Origin: Microbacterium sp. MAH-37
GTDB taxonomy: Bacteria > Actinomycetota > Actinomycetes > Actinomycetales > Microbacteriaceae
Assembly (NCBI RefSeq): GCF_009758255.1
Contig: NZ_WSEN01000008.1
Span: 124,001-188,000, forward strand
DNA: 64,000 bases
Direction: 5' to 3'
The translations under genes were made by a program, and so were the position numbers. Below, one piece after another: positions 39,825 through 48,968 of this stretch (its first letter is position 1; each line of letters starts with the position of its first letter). Under the pieces are notes generated by a model, which saw only the letters and a program-made list of their open reading frames with translations, did not search any database and was not told the origin of the DNA.

Positions 39825-41294
39825 TCATTCCGCGGCGAGCGCCTCCACGGGCTGCACCTTCGTCGCGAGGCGGGTCGGGGCGACAGCGGCGATCAGCGTG
39901 AGCACGGCGGTCGACGCCGCGATGATCGCGATCGGCACCCACGGCACCACCGGCCACACGAACCCGGCCGGCTCGAAGTCGGGCAGCACCGGCACGGATC
40001 CGAGCAGCGACTGCGCGGCGATCCAGCCGTAGACCACCCCGAGCGCCAGTCCCAGCAGGGTCGCGGCGATCGTGATGTGCGCGGCCTCGAGCAGCACCAT
40101 CCGGCGCACCTGGCGGCCGGTCAGGCCGATCGCGCGCAGCAGCCCCAGCTCGCGCCTGCGCTGCACCACCCCGATGGTCAGCAGGTTCACCAGGCCGACC
40201 GCGGCGATCACCGCCGAGATCGCGACCAGCAGCATCATGATGTTCGCGAACGCGTCCATCGGGGCGAAGAACCCCTCGACGAACTCCCCCTCGCTCTGCC
40301 GCATCATCAGCACCTTGGCCGACTCCAGCGCGACGGCGAACATCGTGACCAGCGTGACCCCCATCACGACGCCGATCGCCATACGGCTGGAACGCTCCGG
40401 GTGCCGCAGCGCGTTCTCCGCCGCCAGCCGAGCCGTCGCGCTGCTGCCGAACATCCGTCCGACCATCCGCAGCACCGGCGGCATCACCAGCACGGCGCCG
40501 ATCGCGAGGCCGGTGAACGACAGCACGCCACCGGCGAACGCGACGACGACGCCCAGCGGCGACACCAGGCCGAAGACCACGCCGGTTGCGAGCAGCGCCG
40601 CCCCGATGATCAGCAGCACCAGGGCGCCGATGTGCCGGCCCGGCCTGGCCGCGACGGCGTCGTGCCCGCGCTCGACGGCTCCGCCGATCGCCTGGAGCGG
40701 GGTCACTTCCAGCACCCTCCTCGACCCCGCCCAGGCGGCGACCCACGTGGTCAGCGCCACGCCGACCGCGGGCAGCACGATCATCGGCTGCAGTGTGCTG
40801 AACGTCGCCGGCGGGTTCGGCAGCAGCTGCGCGCCGACGATCACGCCGATGTTCGCGAGGGTCAGTCCGGCGGCCAGGCCGAACAGCGCGCCCAGCACGC
40901 CGACGGCCAGCCCCTGCCGCGCGACCTCCTCGCGCTGCGAACGAGCGGATGCCCCGATCAGCCGCATCAGCGCGATGCGGCGCGTCCGCCCCGCGATGAT
41001 CGTCGTGAACGTGTTCGCGGTCACGATCGCCGCGACGTACATGGCGACCGCCGTGAGCAGCACCGACAAGATGGTCACGACCAGCGCGAGCGTCTCGCTG
41101 TCGCCGATGTACGGGTCGGCCTGCAGCACCGCGCCGATGTAAGCGGTCACCTCGACGAGGACGACTCCGAACCCTGCGGCGAGCGCCGAGACCAGGATGC
41201 TGGCGCCCATGCCCCGTTCGCTCAGCCAGGCCAGCCGTGTCGGGCGGGCGGAACGCTCCCGGCTCTCCCTGCCGAGCTCGGCGACGGCGGTCAT
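39825..41294 (-). CDS. FtsX-like ABC transporter permease
   Basis: A 489-residue membrane subunit with two FtsX/MacB-type halves. A first span lies at MGASILVSALAAGFGVVLVE, followed by an extracytoplasmic loop. Three spans including TILSVLLTAVAMYVAAIV lead into the cytoplasmic coupling segment RRIALMRLIGASARSQREEV. A second half repeats this order with RRRELGLLRAIGLTGRQVRR. The start codon overlaps the ATPase stop (ATGA). With the ATPase it forms a MacB/LolCDE-superfamily exporter or mechanotransmitter, and the adjacent two-component system suggests a response to cell-envelope stress or peptides. Confidence 0.9.
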   Translation of the reverse strand: MTAVAELGRESRERSARPTRLAWLSERGMGASILVSALAAGFGVVLVEVTAYIGAVLQADPYIGDSETLALVVTILSVLLTAVAMYVAAIVTANTFTTIIAGRTRRIALMRLIGASARSQREEVARQGLAVGVLGALFGLAAGLTLANIGVIVGAQLLPNPPATFSTLQPMIVLPAVGVALTTWVAAWAGSRRVLEVTPLQAIGGAVERGHDAVAARPGRHIGALVLLIIGAALLATGVVFGLVSPLGVVVAFAGGVLSFTGLAIGAVLVMPPVLRMVGRMFGSSATARLAAENALRHPERSSRMAIGVVMGVTLVTMFAVALESAKVLMMRQSEGEFVEGFFAPMDAFANIMMLLVAISAVIAAVGLVNLLTIGVVQRRRELGLLRAIGLTGRQVRRMVLLEAAHITIAATLLGLALGVVYGWIAAQSLLGSVPVLPDFEPAGFVWPVVPWVPIAIIAASTAVLTLIAAVAPTRLATKVQPVEALAAE

Positions 41295-42082
41295 GCCGCC
41301 ACCCCGCTCGCCTTCGTCGCCGCGCCGGCCGTCTCGGCGGCCAGCATGTGCGCCGAGATCTGCTCGGCGGAGAGCTGCGGGTGGTCGGCGACGATCCGGC
41401 CGTCGCCGAGGAACAGCACCCGGTCCGCGTGGCTGGCCGCGATCGCGTCGTGCGTCACCATCGCGATCGACTGTCCGTGCTCGCGGCTCGCCGTGGCGAG
41501 CAGCTGCAGCACCTCACGGCCGGTGGCCGAGTCGAGGTTGCCGGTCGGCTCATCGGCGAAGACGAGGTCGGGGGCGGTGGCGAGCGCTCGGGCGATCGCC
41601 ACGCGCTGCTGCTGGCCGCCGGACAGCTCGTGCGGACGGTGCTTCAGTCGCGCACCGAGCCCGAGCGTCTCGACGAGCCCGTCGATGCGGGCCCGTTCGA
41701 TCGCCGAAGGGCGGCGCCCGTCGAGTTCGAACGGCAGCAGGATGTTGCCCAGCGCGTCGAGAGTCGGGATCAGGTTGAACGCCTGGAAGATGAAGCCCAC
41801 GCGCCTGCGCCGCAGGATCGTCATCTCCAGGTCTCCGAGCTTCGTGATCTCGGTGTCGCCGATCCACACGCGGCCCTCGGTCGGGGCGTCCAGCCCGGCC
41901 ATGATGTGCATCAGCGTGGACTTACCAGAGCCGGAGGGGCCCATGATCGCGGTGAACTGGCCGCGCCGGATGCCGACGCTCACGTCGTCGAGGGCGCGGA
42001 CGCCGGCGGCACCGGCGCCGTAGGTCTTGGTGAGGTGCTGGACGCGGGCGGCGAGGCCGAGGTCCGAAGTCGTGATCTCCAT
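41291..42082 (-). CDS. ABC transporter ATP-binding protein (MacB/LolD family)
   Basis: A 263-residue ATPase. Walker A GPSGSGKST (residues 48-56), Q-loop FIFQAFNLIPTL (about 98-109), signature LSGGQQQR (153-160), Walker B LVFADEPTGNLD (173-184) and the H-loop TH in MVTHD are all intact. The LDDVSVGIRRGQFTAIMGPS start and the spacing identify the lipoprotein-release/antimicrobial-peptide exporter branch. It is coupled to the permease by ATGA overlap and lies 84 bp behind the response regulator, so the four genes may form one transcription unit. Confidence 0.95.
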   Translation of the reverse strand: MEITTSDLGLAARVQHLTKTYGAGAAGVRALDDVSVGIRRGQFTAIMGPSGSGKSTLMHIMAGLDAPTEGRVWIGDTEITKLGDLEMTILRRRRVGFIFQAFNLIPTLDALGNILLPFELDGRRPSAIERARIDGLVETLGLGARLKHRPHELSGGQQQRVAIARALATAPDLVFADEPTGNLDSATGREVLQLLATASREHGQSIAMVTHDAIAASHADRVLFLGDGRIVADHPQLSAEQISAHMLAAETAGAATKASGVAA

Positions 42083-42166
42083 GCCTTCGACGCTATTTCC
42101 GCTGCCCGCGCCGGGTCATCGCCCGCCGGATGCATCCCGCGTACATCTGCAGGATGATCTGGGGCG

Positions 42167-42802
42167 TCAGGCGAGCCCGTGCTCGAAGGCGAACACCACC
42201 AGCTGCACGCGGTCGCGCAGTGCGAGCTTGGTGAGGATGCGGCTGATGTGCGTCTTCACCGTCGCCTCGCTGAGGAACTCGCGGGCGGCGATCTCGGAGT
42301 TCGAGAGTCCTCGCGCCGCGAGCGCGAAGATCTCGCGCTCGCGCTCGGTCAGGTCGCTGTACGACGCCGGGACGGGCTTGGTCTCGGGGGTGAAGTGCGC
42401 GAACAGGTCGCGCGTCGCGGATGCCGCGATCACGCTCGAACCAGACTCCACCGTGCGGATCGCCGCGAGCAGGAACTCCGGATCGGCATCCTTGAGCAGG
42501 AAGCCGCTCGCGCCCTGCCGGATGGCCCTGGCCGCAGCCTCGTCCAGGTCGAAGGTGGTCAGCATCACGACGCGCGGGGCGTCCGGGTTCTTCAGGATCT
42601 CGGCGGTCGCGGTGAGACCGTCCATCACCGGCATCCGGATGTCCATCAGCACCACGTCTGGTCGCGTGCGTGCGACGACGGCGAGGGCCTCCTGGCCGTC
42701 TCCTGCCTCGCCCACGACCGTCATGTCGGGCTGCGACGACACCAGCATCCGGATGCCGGCGCGGAACAGCGCCTGGTCGTCGACGAGCACGACGTTGATC
42801 AT
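42167..42802 (-). CDS. NarL/FixJ-type response regulator
   Basis: 211 residues. The receiver domain has acidic Asp8/Asp9, phosphoacceptor Asp54 (VVLMDIRMPVMDG) and Lys104 (GFLLKDAD). The C-terminal LuxR-type HTH runs from about 145 to 205 (LTEREREIFALAARGLSNSE, EATVKTHISRILTKL). The ATG overlaps the histidine kinase stop (ATGA). It is likely to activate the downstream ABC exporter genes on phosphorylation by that kinase. Confidence 0.94.
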   Translation of the reverse strand: MINVVLVDDQALFRAGIRMLVSSQPDMTVVGEAGDGQEALAVVARTRPDVVLMDIRMPVMDGLTATAEILKNPDAPRVVMLTTFDLDEAAARAIRQGASGFLLKDADPEFLLAAIRTVESGSSVIAASATRDLFAHFTPETKPVPASYSDLTEREREIFALAARGLSNSEIAAREFLSEATVKTHISRILTKLALRDRVQLVVFAFEHGLA

Positions 42803-44007
42803 GAGACTCCGGATCCTGAGCTTGACGAAGGGCCGATGGGCAGACGAGCGCTGACGACGAATCGGTCCCCATGACGCTCGGCCTGAAGCGTACCGCCCAC
42901 GAGCTGCGCGCGCTCGCGCATGCCGATGACGCCGTGCCCGCCGGACGACGTCGCCTTCGCGGCATCCGCGGTGTTCGAGACCGTCAGGTCCACGGCATCC
43001 GCCCACCAGCTCAGCCGCACGTCGACGCCACCCGTGCCGTGCCGGAGGGCGTTCGTGAGCGCCTCCTGCAGGATGCGGTAGACGGCGAGCTGGATGGCTG
43101 CGGGCGGCTCGCCCGGAGGCGTCGGGTCGACCGTGACGCGCGGCTCGACGCCAGCCTGCCGCACCTGCGCGAACAGCGTCTCCAGGTCGGCGAGCGTCGG
43201 CTGCGGACCGTCGCCCTGGCGATGACGCAGCTGCGTGAGCAGCATCCGCACGTCCGACAGCGCTCCTCGCGCGGTCTGGGCGATCGTGCCGAGCGCCTCC
43301 TGCGCGACCTGCGGATCGGCTGCCGCGGCGTAGCGCGCGCCGTCGGCCTGGGCGATCACCACCGCGAGCGAATGGGCGACGACGTCATGCATGTCGCGGG
43401 CGATGCGCACGCGCTCCGCCTCCTCGGCCGCCGTGGCCTCGGCGCGCAACTGGGCGTCGCGGGTCTCACGGCCGCGCGCGACCTGGCGCCAGAGCAGGCC
43501 GGCGCCCCACGACAGGGCGAGCGAGAGCCCGACGACCGAGCCCATGAGAGCAGCGACGAGCAGCACGCGCATGCCGGCCGAGACGAGCCCCTCGGAGAGC
43601 CCGAACTGCTGCATCCCGATGTACAGACCCGCCAGGACGCCGCCGGCGACCGTCGAGGCACCGCCCGTCCACAGCAGCCGGCGCGATCCCCAGGCCGCCG
43701 TCGCGAACAGCACCACGAACACCGCGACGTTGCTCGCCATCGGCGGCAGACCGGTCAGCATCTGCAGCAGGCACGCGCCCCACGAGACGGCGAGCGCGAT
43801 CGGCGGCGACAGGCGGCTGATCGCGGCGGCGCCCCACAATGCGGCGCTGATCACGACGGACACCGTGATCGCCAGCCAGTCCGGGCTCAGCCAGGCGCTC
43901 AGCGAGCCGGCTCCCATGATGAACGCGAGCGGTGCGGTGACCAGGAAGCCGAACACGGAGCCGACGATGTCGAGCACCAGCCAGCGGCGAGAAACGGATC
44001 TGATCAC
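42799..44007 (-). CDS. Sensor histidine kinase (HisKA_3/NarX-DesK type)
   Basis: 402 residues from a GTG start. The N-terminal membrane sensor has about six spans (residues 10-175) with almost no extracytoplasmic domain. The dimerisation helix carries the phosphorylated His207 in RDMHDVVAHSLAV. The HATPase domain has YRILQEALTNALRHG (N box), DLTVSNTAD (G1-like) and GGHGVIGMRERAQLVGG (G2). The C-terminal tail GPSSSSGSGVS is low-complexity and coincides with a repeat element at 42811-42834. It partners with the overlapping response regulator. Confidence 0.94.
   Translation of the reverse strand: MIRSVSRRWLVLDIVGSVFGFLVTAPLAFIMGAGSLSAWLSPDWLAITVSVVISAALWGAAAISRLSPPIALAVSWGACLLQMLTGLPPMASNVAVFVVLFATAAWGSRRLLWTGGASTVAGGVLAGLYIGMQQFGLSEGLVSAGMRVLLVAALMGSVVGLSLALSWGAGLLWRQVARGRETRDAQLRAEATAAEEAERVRIARDMHDVVAHSLAVVIAQADGARYAAAADPQVAQEALGTIAQTARGALSDVRMLLTQLRHRQGDGPQPTLADLETLFAQVRQAGVEPRVTVDPTPPGEPPAAIQLAVYRILQEALTNALRHGTGGVDVRLSWWADAVDLTVSNTADAAKATSSGGHGVIGMRERAQLVGGTLQAERHGDRFVVSARLPIGPSSSSGSGVS
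42811..42834. repeat. CCTGAGC-type dispersed repeat inside a coding end
   Basis: A 24-bp sequence with core CCTGAGCTTGACGAAGGGCC encodes the last residues of the histidine kinase. A related copy lies at 63813-63832. This element is common between genes in actinobacteria; here it lies inside coding sequence. Confidence 0.6.
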
Positions 44008-44063
44008 GTCACCACGCTACGCGAGGGTCTCTCACAGGGCATCCGCCCGGAGATGTATCCGTG

Positions 44064-44855
44064 CTACACCCGGCAGAGGATCTCGCCGTGCGGGACCAGG
44101 TACCAGCCGTCATCGGATGCTGCCCATGCGCGCCAGGCGTCGCTGATGCGCTGCAGCTCGTCCTCGGCGGCGAAGCCGTCGGACAGAAGCTGGCGGGTCA
44201 GCGCCGACTCCAGGATGCGGTCCGCCCACATGCCGCCCCACCATGCGCGCTGCTCGGGTTCGGCGTAGCACCAGGTGGATGCCGTGGCCGTGACATCGGT
44301 GAATCCCGCCGCGCGGGCCCAGGACAGCAGCCGGCGGCCGGCATCCGGCTCACCGCCGTTCGCGCGGGCCGCGACCTTGTACAGGCGCAGCCACTCGTCG
44401 AGTTCGGGCAGCACAGGGAACCAGATGAAGCCGGAGTAGTCCGAGTCGCGCGCCGCGACGATGCCACCGGGCTTCGCGACGCGGCGCATCTCGCGCAGCG
44501 CCTGCACCGGGTCCGCGACGTGCTGCAGCACCTGATGCGCGTGCACGACGTCGAAGGAGTCGTCGGCGAACGAGAGCGCATGCACGTCCTCGACCGAGAA
44601 GTCGATGTTGCGGATGCCGCGCTCCGCGGCGAGCTTCTGCGACAGCGCGAGCGCATCCGCGTCGATCTCCGTCGCCGTCACCTGCGCGACGCGCTCGGCG
44701 AACTCCACGGTGATCGTCCCGGGCCCTGCGCCGACGTCGAGAAGGGTGGCGTCGGGGGCGAGGTGGTCCGCGAGGTACGCGGCCGAGTTCGCGATCGTGC
44801 GGCTGCTGTGCGAACGGAGGACGGATTCGTGATGCCCGTGGGTGTAGGTCGCCAT
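44064..44855 (-). CDS. Class I SAM-dependent methyltransferase
   Basis: A 263-residue soluble enzyme. Motif I is LLDVGAGPGTITVEFA, the acidic residue follows in TATEIDADAL, then FSVEDVHALSF and FDVVHAHQVLQHVADP, as in UbiE/Methyltransf_11 proteins. Substrate unknown. Because menE and menB follow upstream on the same strand, a link to menaquinone was considered, but the sequence is not the usual MenG. The ATG at 44855 is chosen over GTG 44858 because AAGACT lies exactly six bases upstream and no ribosome-binding site is present. Confidence 0.85.
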   Translation of the reverse strand: MATYTHGHHESVLRSHSSRTIANSAAYLADHLAPDATLLDVGAGPGTITVEFAERVAQVTATEIDADALALSQKLAAERGIRNIDFSVEDVHALSFADDSFDVVHAHQVLQHVADPVQALREMRRVAKPGGIVAARDSDYSGFIWFPVLPELDEWLRLYKVAARANGGEPDAGRRLLSWARAAGFTDVTATASTWCYAEPEQRAWWGGMWADRILESALTRQLLSDGFAAEDELQRISDAWRAWAASDDGWYLVPHGEILCRV

Positions 44856-44886
44856 CACGACAGTCTTGCAGGGCGAGCGTCGGTGG

Positions 44887-46032
44887 TTACGCGATCACCG
44901 GATCGTCGGGAACATCCAGCATCCGGCGCAGCCGCTGACGATCGGGCTTGCCGGACGCCAGCACCGGGAAGTCGTCGAGCAGCACCAGACGGGATGGTCG
45001 TGCCGGTGCGCCGATCGCTGCACCGACAGCCTCCCGTGCCAGGGAGAGCAGGTCCTGCGTCGCGTCCGGCGCCGCCGGCCGGGGCGCCACGACGACGGAT
45101 GCCTCGCCCCAGCGCTCGTCCTCGACGCCGACGACGGCAGCATGCTCGAGGCCCGTCACTCCGCGGACGACGCGCTCGACGCGGTCGAGGGAGATGTTGA
45201 TGCCGCCCGAGACGATGACGTTGTCGATGCGGCCGTGCACGGCCACGACCCCGGCATCCGACACCTCGCCGGCATCGCCGGTGCGGTACCAGCGCGTGTC
45301 CTCGACGTGCACGAAGGTGCGCTCGGTGAGGTCCGGATCGCCGAGGTAGCCGTCGGCGAGCGTCGGTCCCGTGATCTGCAGCTCGCCAGCCCGCACTGTG
45401 ACCGTCACCCCGCCGAGCGGAACGCCGTCGTACACGCATCCGCCGGCCGTCTCGCTCGAGCCGTAGGTGCGCACGATCCGGGCTCCTGCGTCGGCGGCGC
45501 GCTCGCGCAGCGGGCCCGGCAGCGACTGGCCGCCGATGAGGATGGCGTCGTACGCGGCGAGCGCGGTGCGCACGGCGGGCAGCTCGGGTGCGGCGTCGAG
45601 CAGCGTGGCGAGCTGCGCTGGGACGAGCGAGGTGTACTTCCGTTCGGCGGTCAGCTCGGATGTCGCCTCGATGAACGCCTTCGGCGTGAAGCGTCCGTCC
45701 AGCCGCGCGGGCGTCTGCCCTGCGGCGAGCGAACGCGCCAGCACCTGCAGCCCGGCGACGTAGCCGGCCGGCAGCGCCAGCATCCACTGCCCTTCGCCGA
45801 TGCGCGCGGCGGTCGCCTCCCCGCTCGCGCGCAGTGCGGCGCCGCTCAGCACGACCCGCTTCGGGATGCCGGACGAGCCCGACGTCGCGATCACGACAGC
45901 TGTGCCGGCGGGCACCGCGTCACCGGCATCCGGCGCGAAGCCCAGCGCCAGCGGCGCAGTGCCGTCGAGCGCCGCCGGCAGCGCCGCCTGCACGGCCCGC
46001 GCGTCGGTCCCGATCGGATGCAGCGTCGTCAT
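44887..46032 (-). CDS. menE: o-Succinylbenzoate-CoA ligase
   Basis: A 381-residue ANL-superfamily adenylating enzyme, in the short actinobacterial MenE size class. ATSGSSGIPKRVVLS is the AMP/phosphate-binding loop, YGSSETAGGCVYDG the A5 region, WYRTGDAGEV and VHGRIDNVIVSGGINIS the A7-A8 hinge, and LASGKPDRQRLR carries the A10 lysine. Identification as MenE rests on length and on menB upstream and menC nearby. GGATGGAG precedes the ATG. It activates o-succinylbenzoate in menaquinone synthesis. Confidence 0.88.
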   Translation of the reverse strand: MTTLHPIGTDARAVQAALPAALDGTAPLALGFAPDAGDAVPAGTAVVIATSGSSGIPKRVVLSGAALRASGEATAARIGEGQWMLALPAGYVAGLQVLARSLAAGQTPARLDGRFTPKAFIEATSELTAERKYTSLVPAQLATLLDAAPELPAVRTALAAYDAILIGGQSLPGPLRERAADAGARIVRTYGSSETAGGCVYDGVPLGGVTVTVRAGELQITGPTLADGYLGDPDLTERTFVHVEDTRWYRTGDAGEVSDAGVVAVHGRIDNVIVSGGINISLDRVERVVRGVTGLEHAAVVGVEDERWGEASVVVAPRPAAPDATQDLLSLAREAVGAAIGAPARPSRLVLLDDFPVLASGKPDRQRLRRMLDVPDDPVIA

Positions 46033-46071
46033 GTCTCCATCCTGCCTCGCGTCGCGCGCACCGCGCCTGAC

Positions 46072-46214
46072 GCTCAGGTCGCGCCTCGTCCCGGAATCGC
46101 GATCTGCCCCGCGCTCAGGTCACGGTTCGCCCCGGCATTCCCGGGTCAGAGCGCGCTTAAGTGCGACCTGAGCGATTCGGGCGCGGCCAGAGCGCACCGA
46201 ACGGAGACCTGAGC
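46072..46214. repeat. Two-direct plus two-inverted repeat array, 41-bp pitch
   Basis: GCTCAGGTC occurs at 46072-46080 and 46113-46121, and its inverse GACCTGAGC at 46165-46173 and 46206-46214. Both pairs have a 41-bp period. The array fills the 209-bp gap between menB and menE, which holds no gene. Confidence 0.75.
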
Positions 46215-46241
46215 ATTGCCGGGCTCCGCCGGCGACGGGCC

Positions 46242-47153
46242 TCAGAAGTGGTACGGGAAGGCCGACCAGTCGGGGTCGCGCTTCTCGAGGAACGAGTCGC
46301 GTCCTTCCACGGCCTCATCGGTGCCGTAGGCGAGACGCGTGGCCTCGCCGGCGAAGACCTGCTGGCCGACCATGCCGTCATCGACCGCGTTGAACGCGAA
46401 CTTCAGCATGCGGATCGCGGTCGGAGACTTCGTCAGGATCGTGCGCGCCATGGCGACCGCTTCCTTCTCGAGGTCGGCATGCGGGACGACGCGGTTGACC
46501 GCGCCCATCTCGTAGGCGCGGTCGGCGGAGTACTCCTCGGCGAGGAAGAACACCTCGCGGGCGAACTTCTGCCCGACCTGCCGAGCCATGTACGCCGAGC
46601 CGTATCCTGCGTCGAAGCTGCCCACGTCGGCATCCGTCTGCTTGAAACGGCCGTGCTCGCGCGATGCGATCGTCAGGTCGCACACCACGTGCAGCGAGTG
46701 CCCGCCGCCGGCCGCCCAGCCGGGCACGACCGCGATGACGACCTTCGGCATGAAGCGGATCAGCCTCTGCACCTCGAGGATGTGCAGCCGGCCGGCGCGC
46801 GCCGGGTCGTGCACCTCCGTCGTGGAGTCGCTGTACTTGTAGCCGTCACGGCCCCGGATGCGCTGGTCACCGCCGGAGCAGAACGACCAGCCGCCGTCCT
46901 TGGGGCTCGGGCCGTTGCCGGTCAGCAGCACCACGCCGATGCGCGGATCCTGCCGGGCGATGTCGAGAGCGCGGTACAGCTCGTCGACCGTGTGCGGCCG
47001 GAAGGCGTTTCGCACCTCGGGCCTGTCGAACGCGATCCGCGCGATGCGGCCGTCCTTCGAGACATGCGCGGTGATGTCGGTGTACCCCTCGGCGCCGGGG
47101 GCGAGGGCCCACTCGGCCGGGTCGAAGATGTCTGAGACGAAGTCGTCGGTCAC
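46242..47153 (-). CDS. menB: 1,4-Dihydroxy-2-naphthoyl-CoA synthase
   Basis: 303 residues from GTG 47153, with GGGAG upstream. A crotonase-family protein with the specific MenB features: RIAFDRPEVRNAFRPHTVDE, FCSGGDQRIRGRDGYKYSDS, VPGWAAGGGHSLHVVCDLTI, ADVGSFDAGYGSAYMARQVG and the C-terminal EKRDPDWSAFPYHF. It cyclises o-succinylbenzoyl-CoA to dihydroxynaphthoyl-CoA. It lies upstream of menE on the same strand, and menC is 2.2 kb away on the other strand. Confidence 0.97.
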   Translation of the reverse strand: MTDDFVSDIFDPAEWALAPGAEGYTDITAHVSKDGRIARIAFDRPEVRNAFRPHTVDELYRALDIARQDPRIGVVLLTGNGPSPKDGGWSFCSGGDQRIRGRDGYKYSDSTTEVHDPARAGRLHILEVQRLIRFMPKVVIAVVPGWAAGGGHSLHVVCDLTIASREHGRFKQTDADVGSFDAGYGSAYMARQVGQKFAREVFFLAEEYSADRAYEMGAVNRVVPHADLEKEAVAMARTILTKSPTAIRMLKFAFNAVDDGMVGQQVFAGEATRLAYGTDEAVEGRDSFLEKRDPDWSAFPYHF

Positions 47154-47231
47154 GGCTCCCAGCCTATTCCGCCGCTTCGCCGGCGCGCCTGTTCCGCGGG
47201 GCTCAAGGCCACGTCACGTACGATCGTCGTC

Positions 47232-47924
47232 GTGCGTCTGACTCCCTCACTCCTCCGTCGTTCCCTTCTCGCCCTGACCGCGGCCGCAGCTCTGGCGCTG
47301 GCCGGCTGCGCGTCCAACCCCGGCTCCGACCCGGCATCCGCTCCGTCGACGTCGTCGTCCGCCGACGCGGCATCCGGCACCTGCCAGTACCCGGCCGACG
47401 GCCAGGCCGCCAAGCAGGCGGACGCGCCGGACGCCGAGCCGACCGTCACCGGTGAGGTGTCGGCGACCATCAAGACCAGCGCGGGCGACCTCGCCGTCAC
47501 CCTCGACGCCGACAAGACCCCCTGCACGGTGAACAGCTTCCTCTCGCTGGGCAAGCAGTCCTACTTCGACGGCACCCAGTGCCACCGCCTGACCACCCAG
47601 GGCATCTTCGTGCTGCAGTGCGGTGACCCGAGCGGCACCGGCGCGGGCGGCCCCGGCTACTCGTTCGCGGACGAGCTCGACGGCTCCGAGACCTACGAGG
47701 CGGGCACGCTCGCGATGGCCAACGCCGGACCCGACACCAACGGCTCGCAGTTCTTCATCGTCTACGCCGACAGCCAGCTGCCGCCGAACTACACCGTCTT
47801 CGGTCACCTCGACGAGGCGAGCACCGCGATCGTCGCGGACATCGGCGCCGAGGGCACCCAGGACGGCGGCCCCGACGGCGCCCCCAAGACCCCGGTGGCA
47901 CTCCTGCAGGTCACCCAGAACTGA
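47232..47924 (+). CDS. Cyclophilin-type peptidyl-prolyl isomerase, lipoprotein
   Basis: 230 residues from GTG 47232. The lipoprotein signal ends in LALAGCASN, followed by a Ser/Ala-rich linker (about 30-75). The cyclophilin domain is recognisable from IKTSAGDLAVTLDADKTPCT, SYFDGTQCHRLT (FxxCHR in place of FxRVI-type), GAGGPGYSFADEL, TLAMANAGPDTNGSQFFIVY and YTVFGHL. It assists folding of exported proteins at the outer face of the membrane. It is divergent from menB and followed by a strong bidirectional hairpin. Confidence 0.93.
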   Translation: MRLTPSLLRRSLLALTAAAALALAGCASNPGSDPASAPSTSSSADAASGTCQYPADGQAAKQADAPDAEPTVTGEVSATIKTSAGDLAVTLDADKTPCTVNSFLSLGKQSYFDGTQCHRLTTQGIFVLQCGDPSGTGAGGPGYSFADELDGSETYEAGTLAMANAGPDTNGSQFFIVYADSQLPPNYTVFGHLDEASTAIVADIGAEGTQDGGPDGAPKTPVALLQVTQN

Positions 47925-47941
47925 CGCCGCAGCAGCACCCG

Positions 47942-47987
47942 AACGGCACGGATGCCGGGGACTCGCGTCTCCGGCATCCGTGCCGTT
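47942..47987. terminator. Bidirectional rho-independent terminator
   Basis: A 17-bp perfect stem (AACGGCACGGATGCCGG with CCGGCATCCGTGCCGTT) around a 12-base loop. It separates the convergent cyclophilin gene and the membrane protein gene at 48004. Confidence 0.85.
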
Positions 47988-48003
47988 CTCGTCGTCGCCG
48001 CGA

Positions 48004-48966
48004 TCAGTTCAGCCGGCCGCTGCGTGCTTTCCTGAAGCCGTCGACGATGTCCCAGATGCCGATGCCCGCGATGCCGATGCCGGTCAGCGCTGCGAGTACC
48101 GCCGTCGCCTCGGCGTTCACGCCGTTCATCGTGAAGACGTCGGAGACGAACTCGGGGTTGTAGAGCACCCCGCGCCCCAGGGCCGTGAGGCCCAGGCTCA
48201 TCACGCTGATCGCAATCGCGAAGTTGACCCAGGCCAGCGTCATCGTCCACCTCCCGCGCGCATACACGGCGATCGCGAGGATCGCTTCGGCGCCGATGAG
48301 AAGGAACACCAGCCCGATCCACCAGGGCCACAGGTCGGGGTTGATGACCGGCAGCACCTCGTCACCGGGCACGAACCCGCGGAAGTGGTCCCACAGGAGT
48401 GCGCCGGCGAAGATGCCGAGCATGATGAGGCTTCCGATGAGATCGGTGCGCGCCACCCCGTCTGCGGCGGGCTGCGGCAGCTGGTCGGGGTTCCACTCCA
48501 GGATCGTCTCGCCGGTGGACCCCGTGCGCTCGAGGATGAAGAAGACCAGCGTGGTCCAGAAGCTCACGTGCACGATCACGCTGAGCAGAGTCGCGATGCC
48601 CTGGCCGAAGATCTCGCCGATCGACGCCTCCGCGACGACCTGCCCGATCACGACCGCCGCGGTCGCCAGGGCGGGCACCGTCCACAGCAGAAGTCGGAGC
48701 AGACGCAGCCAGGCGGCGTAGTAGCGGGGCCCGACCAGCCACATCGGGCGATCGATGAGGGACGCCGCGTACGCCGTCGGCTCGCCGAGTTCGGCGACGA
48801 CCGCGCGCTCGGCCTCGTCGCGGGCCTCACCCTGCTCGATGCGGGGCTCGACCTGCTCGGCGATCGAGGCCTCGACCTCGGCAAGGATCTCGGGACGCAC
48901 TGCTGTGGGCAGTGCGCGGGCGACGGCGCCGAGGTAGCGCTCGGCGTAGGAAGCTGTGGTGGTCAT
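48004..48966 (-). CDS. PadR-associated membrane protein with permease-prefix-like N-terminus
   Basis: 320 residues. The first ~75 residues (AERYLGAVARALPTAVRPEI, LAEVEASIAEQVEPRIEQGE, AELGEPTAYAASLIDRP) form the helical prefix that accompanies PadR-regulated membrane proteins of the DUF1700/permease-prefix type. About seven membrane spans follow, from LLRLLLWTVPALATAAVVIG onward. It is the second gene after the PadR regulator (2-bp gap) and is presumably its target. Function is unknown, possibly envelope stress or export related. Confidence 0.75.
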   Translation of the reverse strand: MTTTASYAERYLGAVARALPTAVRPEILAEVEASIAEQVEPRIEQGEARDEAERAVVAELGEPTAYAASLIDRPMWLVGPRYYAAWLRLLRLLLWTVPALATAAVVIGQVVAEASIGEIFGQGIATLLSVIVHVSFWTTLVFFILERTGSTGETILEWNPDQLPQPAADGVARTDLIGSLIMLGIFAGALLWDHFRGFVPGDEVLPVINPDLWPWWIGLVFLLIGAEAILAIAVYARGRWTMTLAWVNFAIAISVMSLGLTALGRGVLYNPEFVSDVFTMNGVNAEATAVLAALTGIGIAGIGIWDIVDGFRKARSGRLN

Positions 48967-48968
48967 GA

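Noticed and set aside
44064..44855. Annotation as MenG/UbiE demethylmenaquinone methyltransferase because of the nearby men genes
   Set aside because: General class I methyltransferase motifs only; MenG-specific segments were not recognised.
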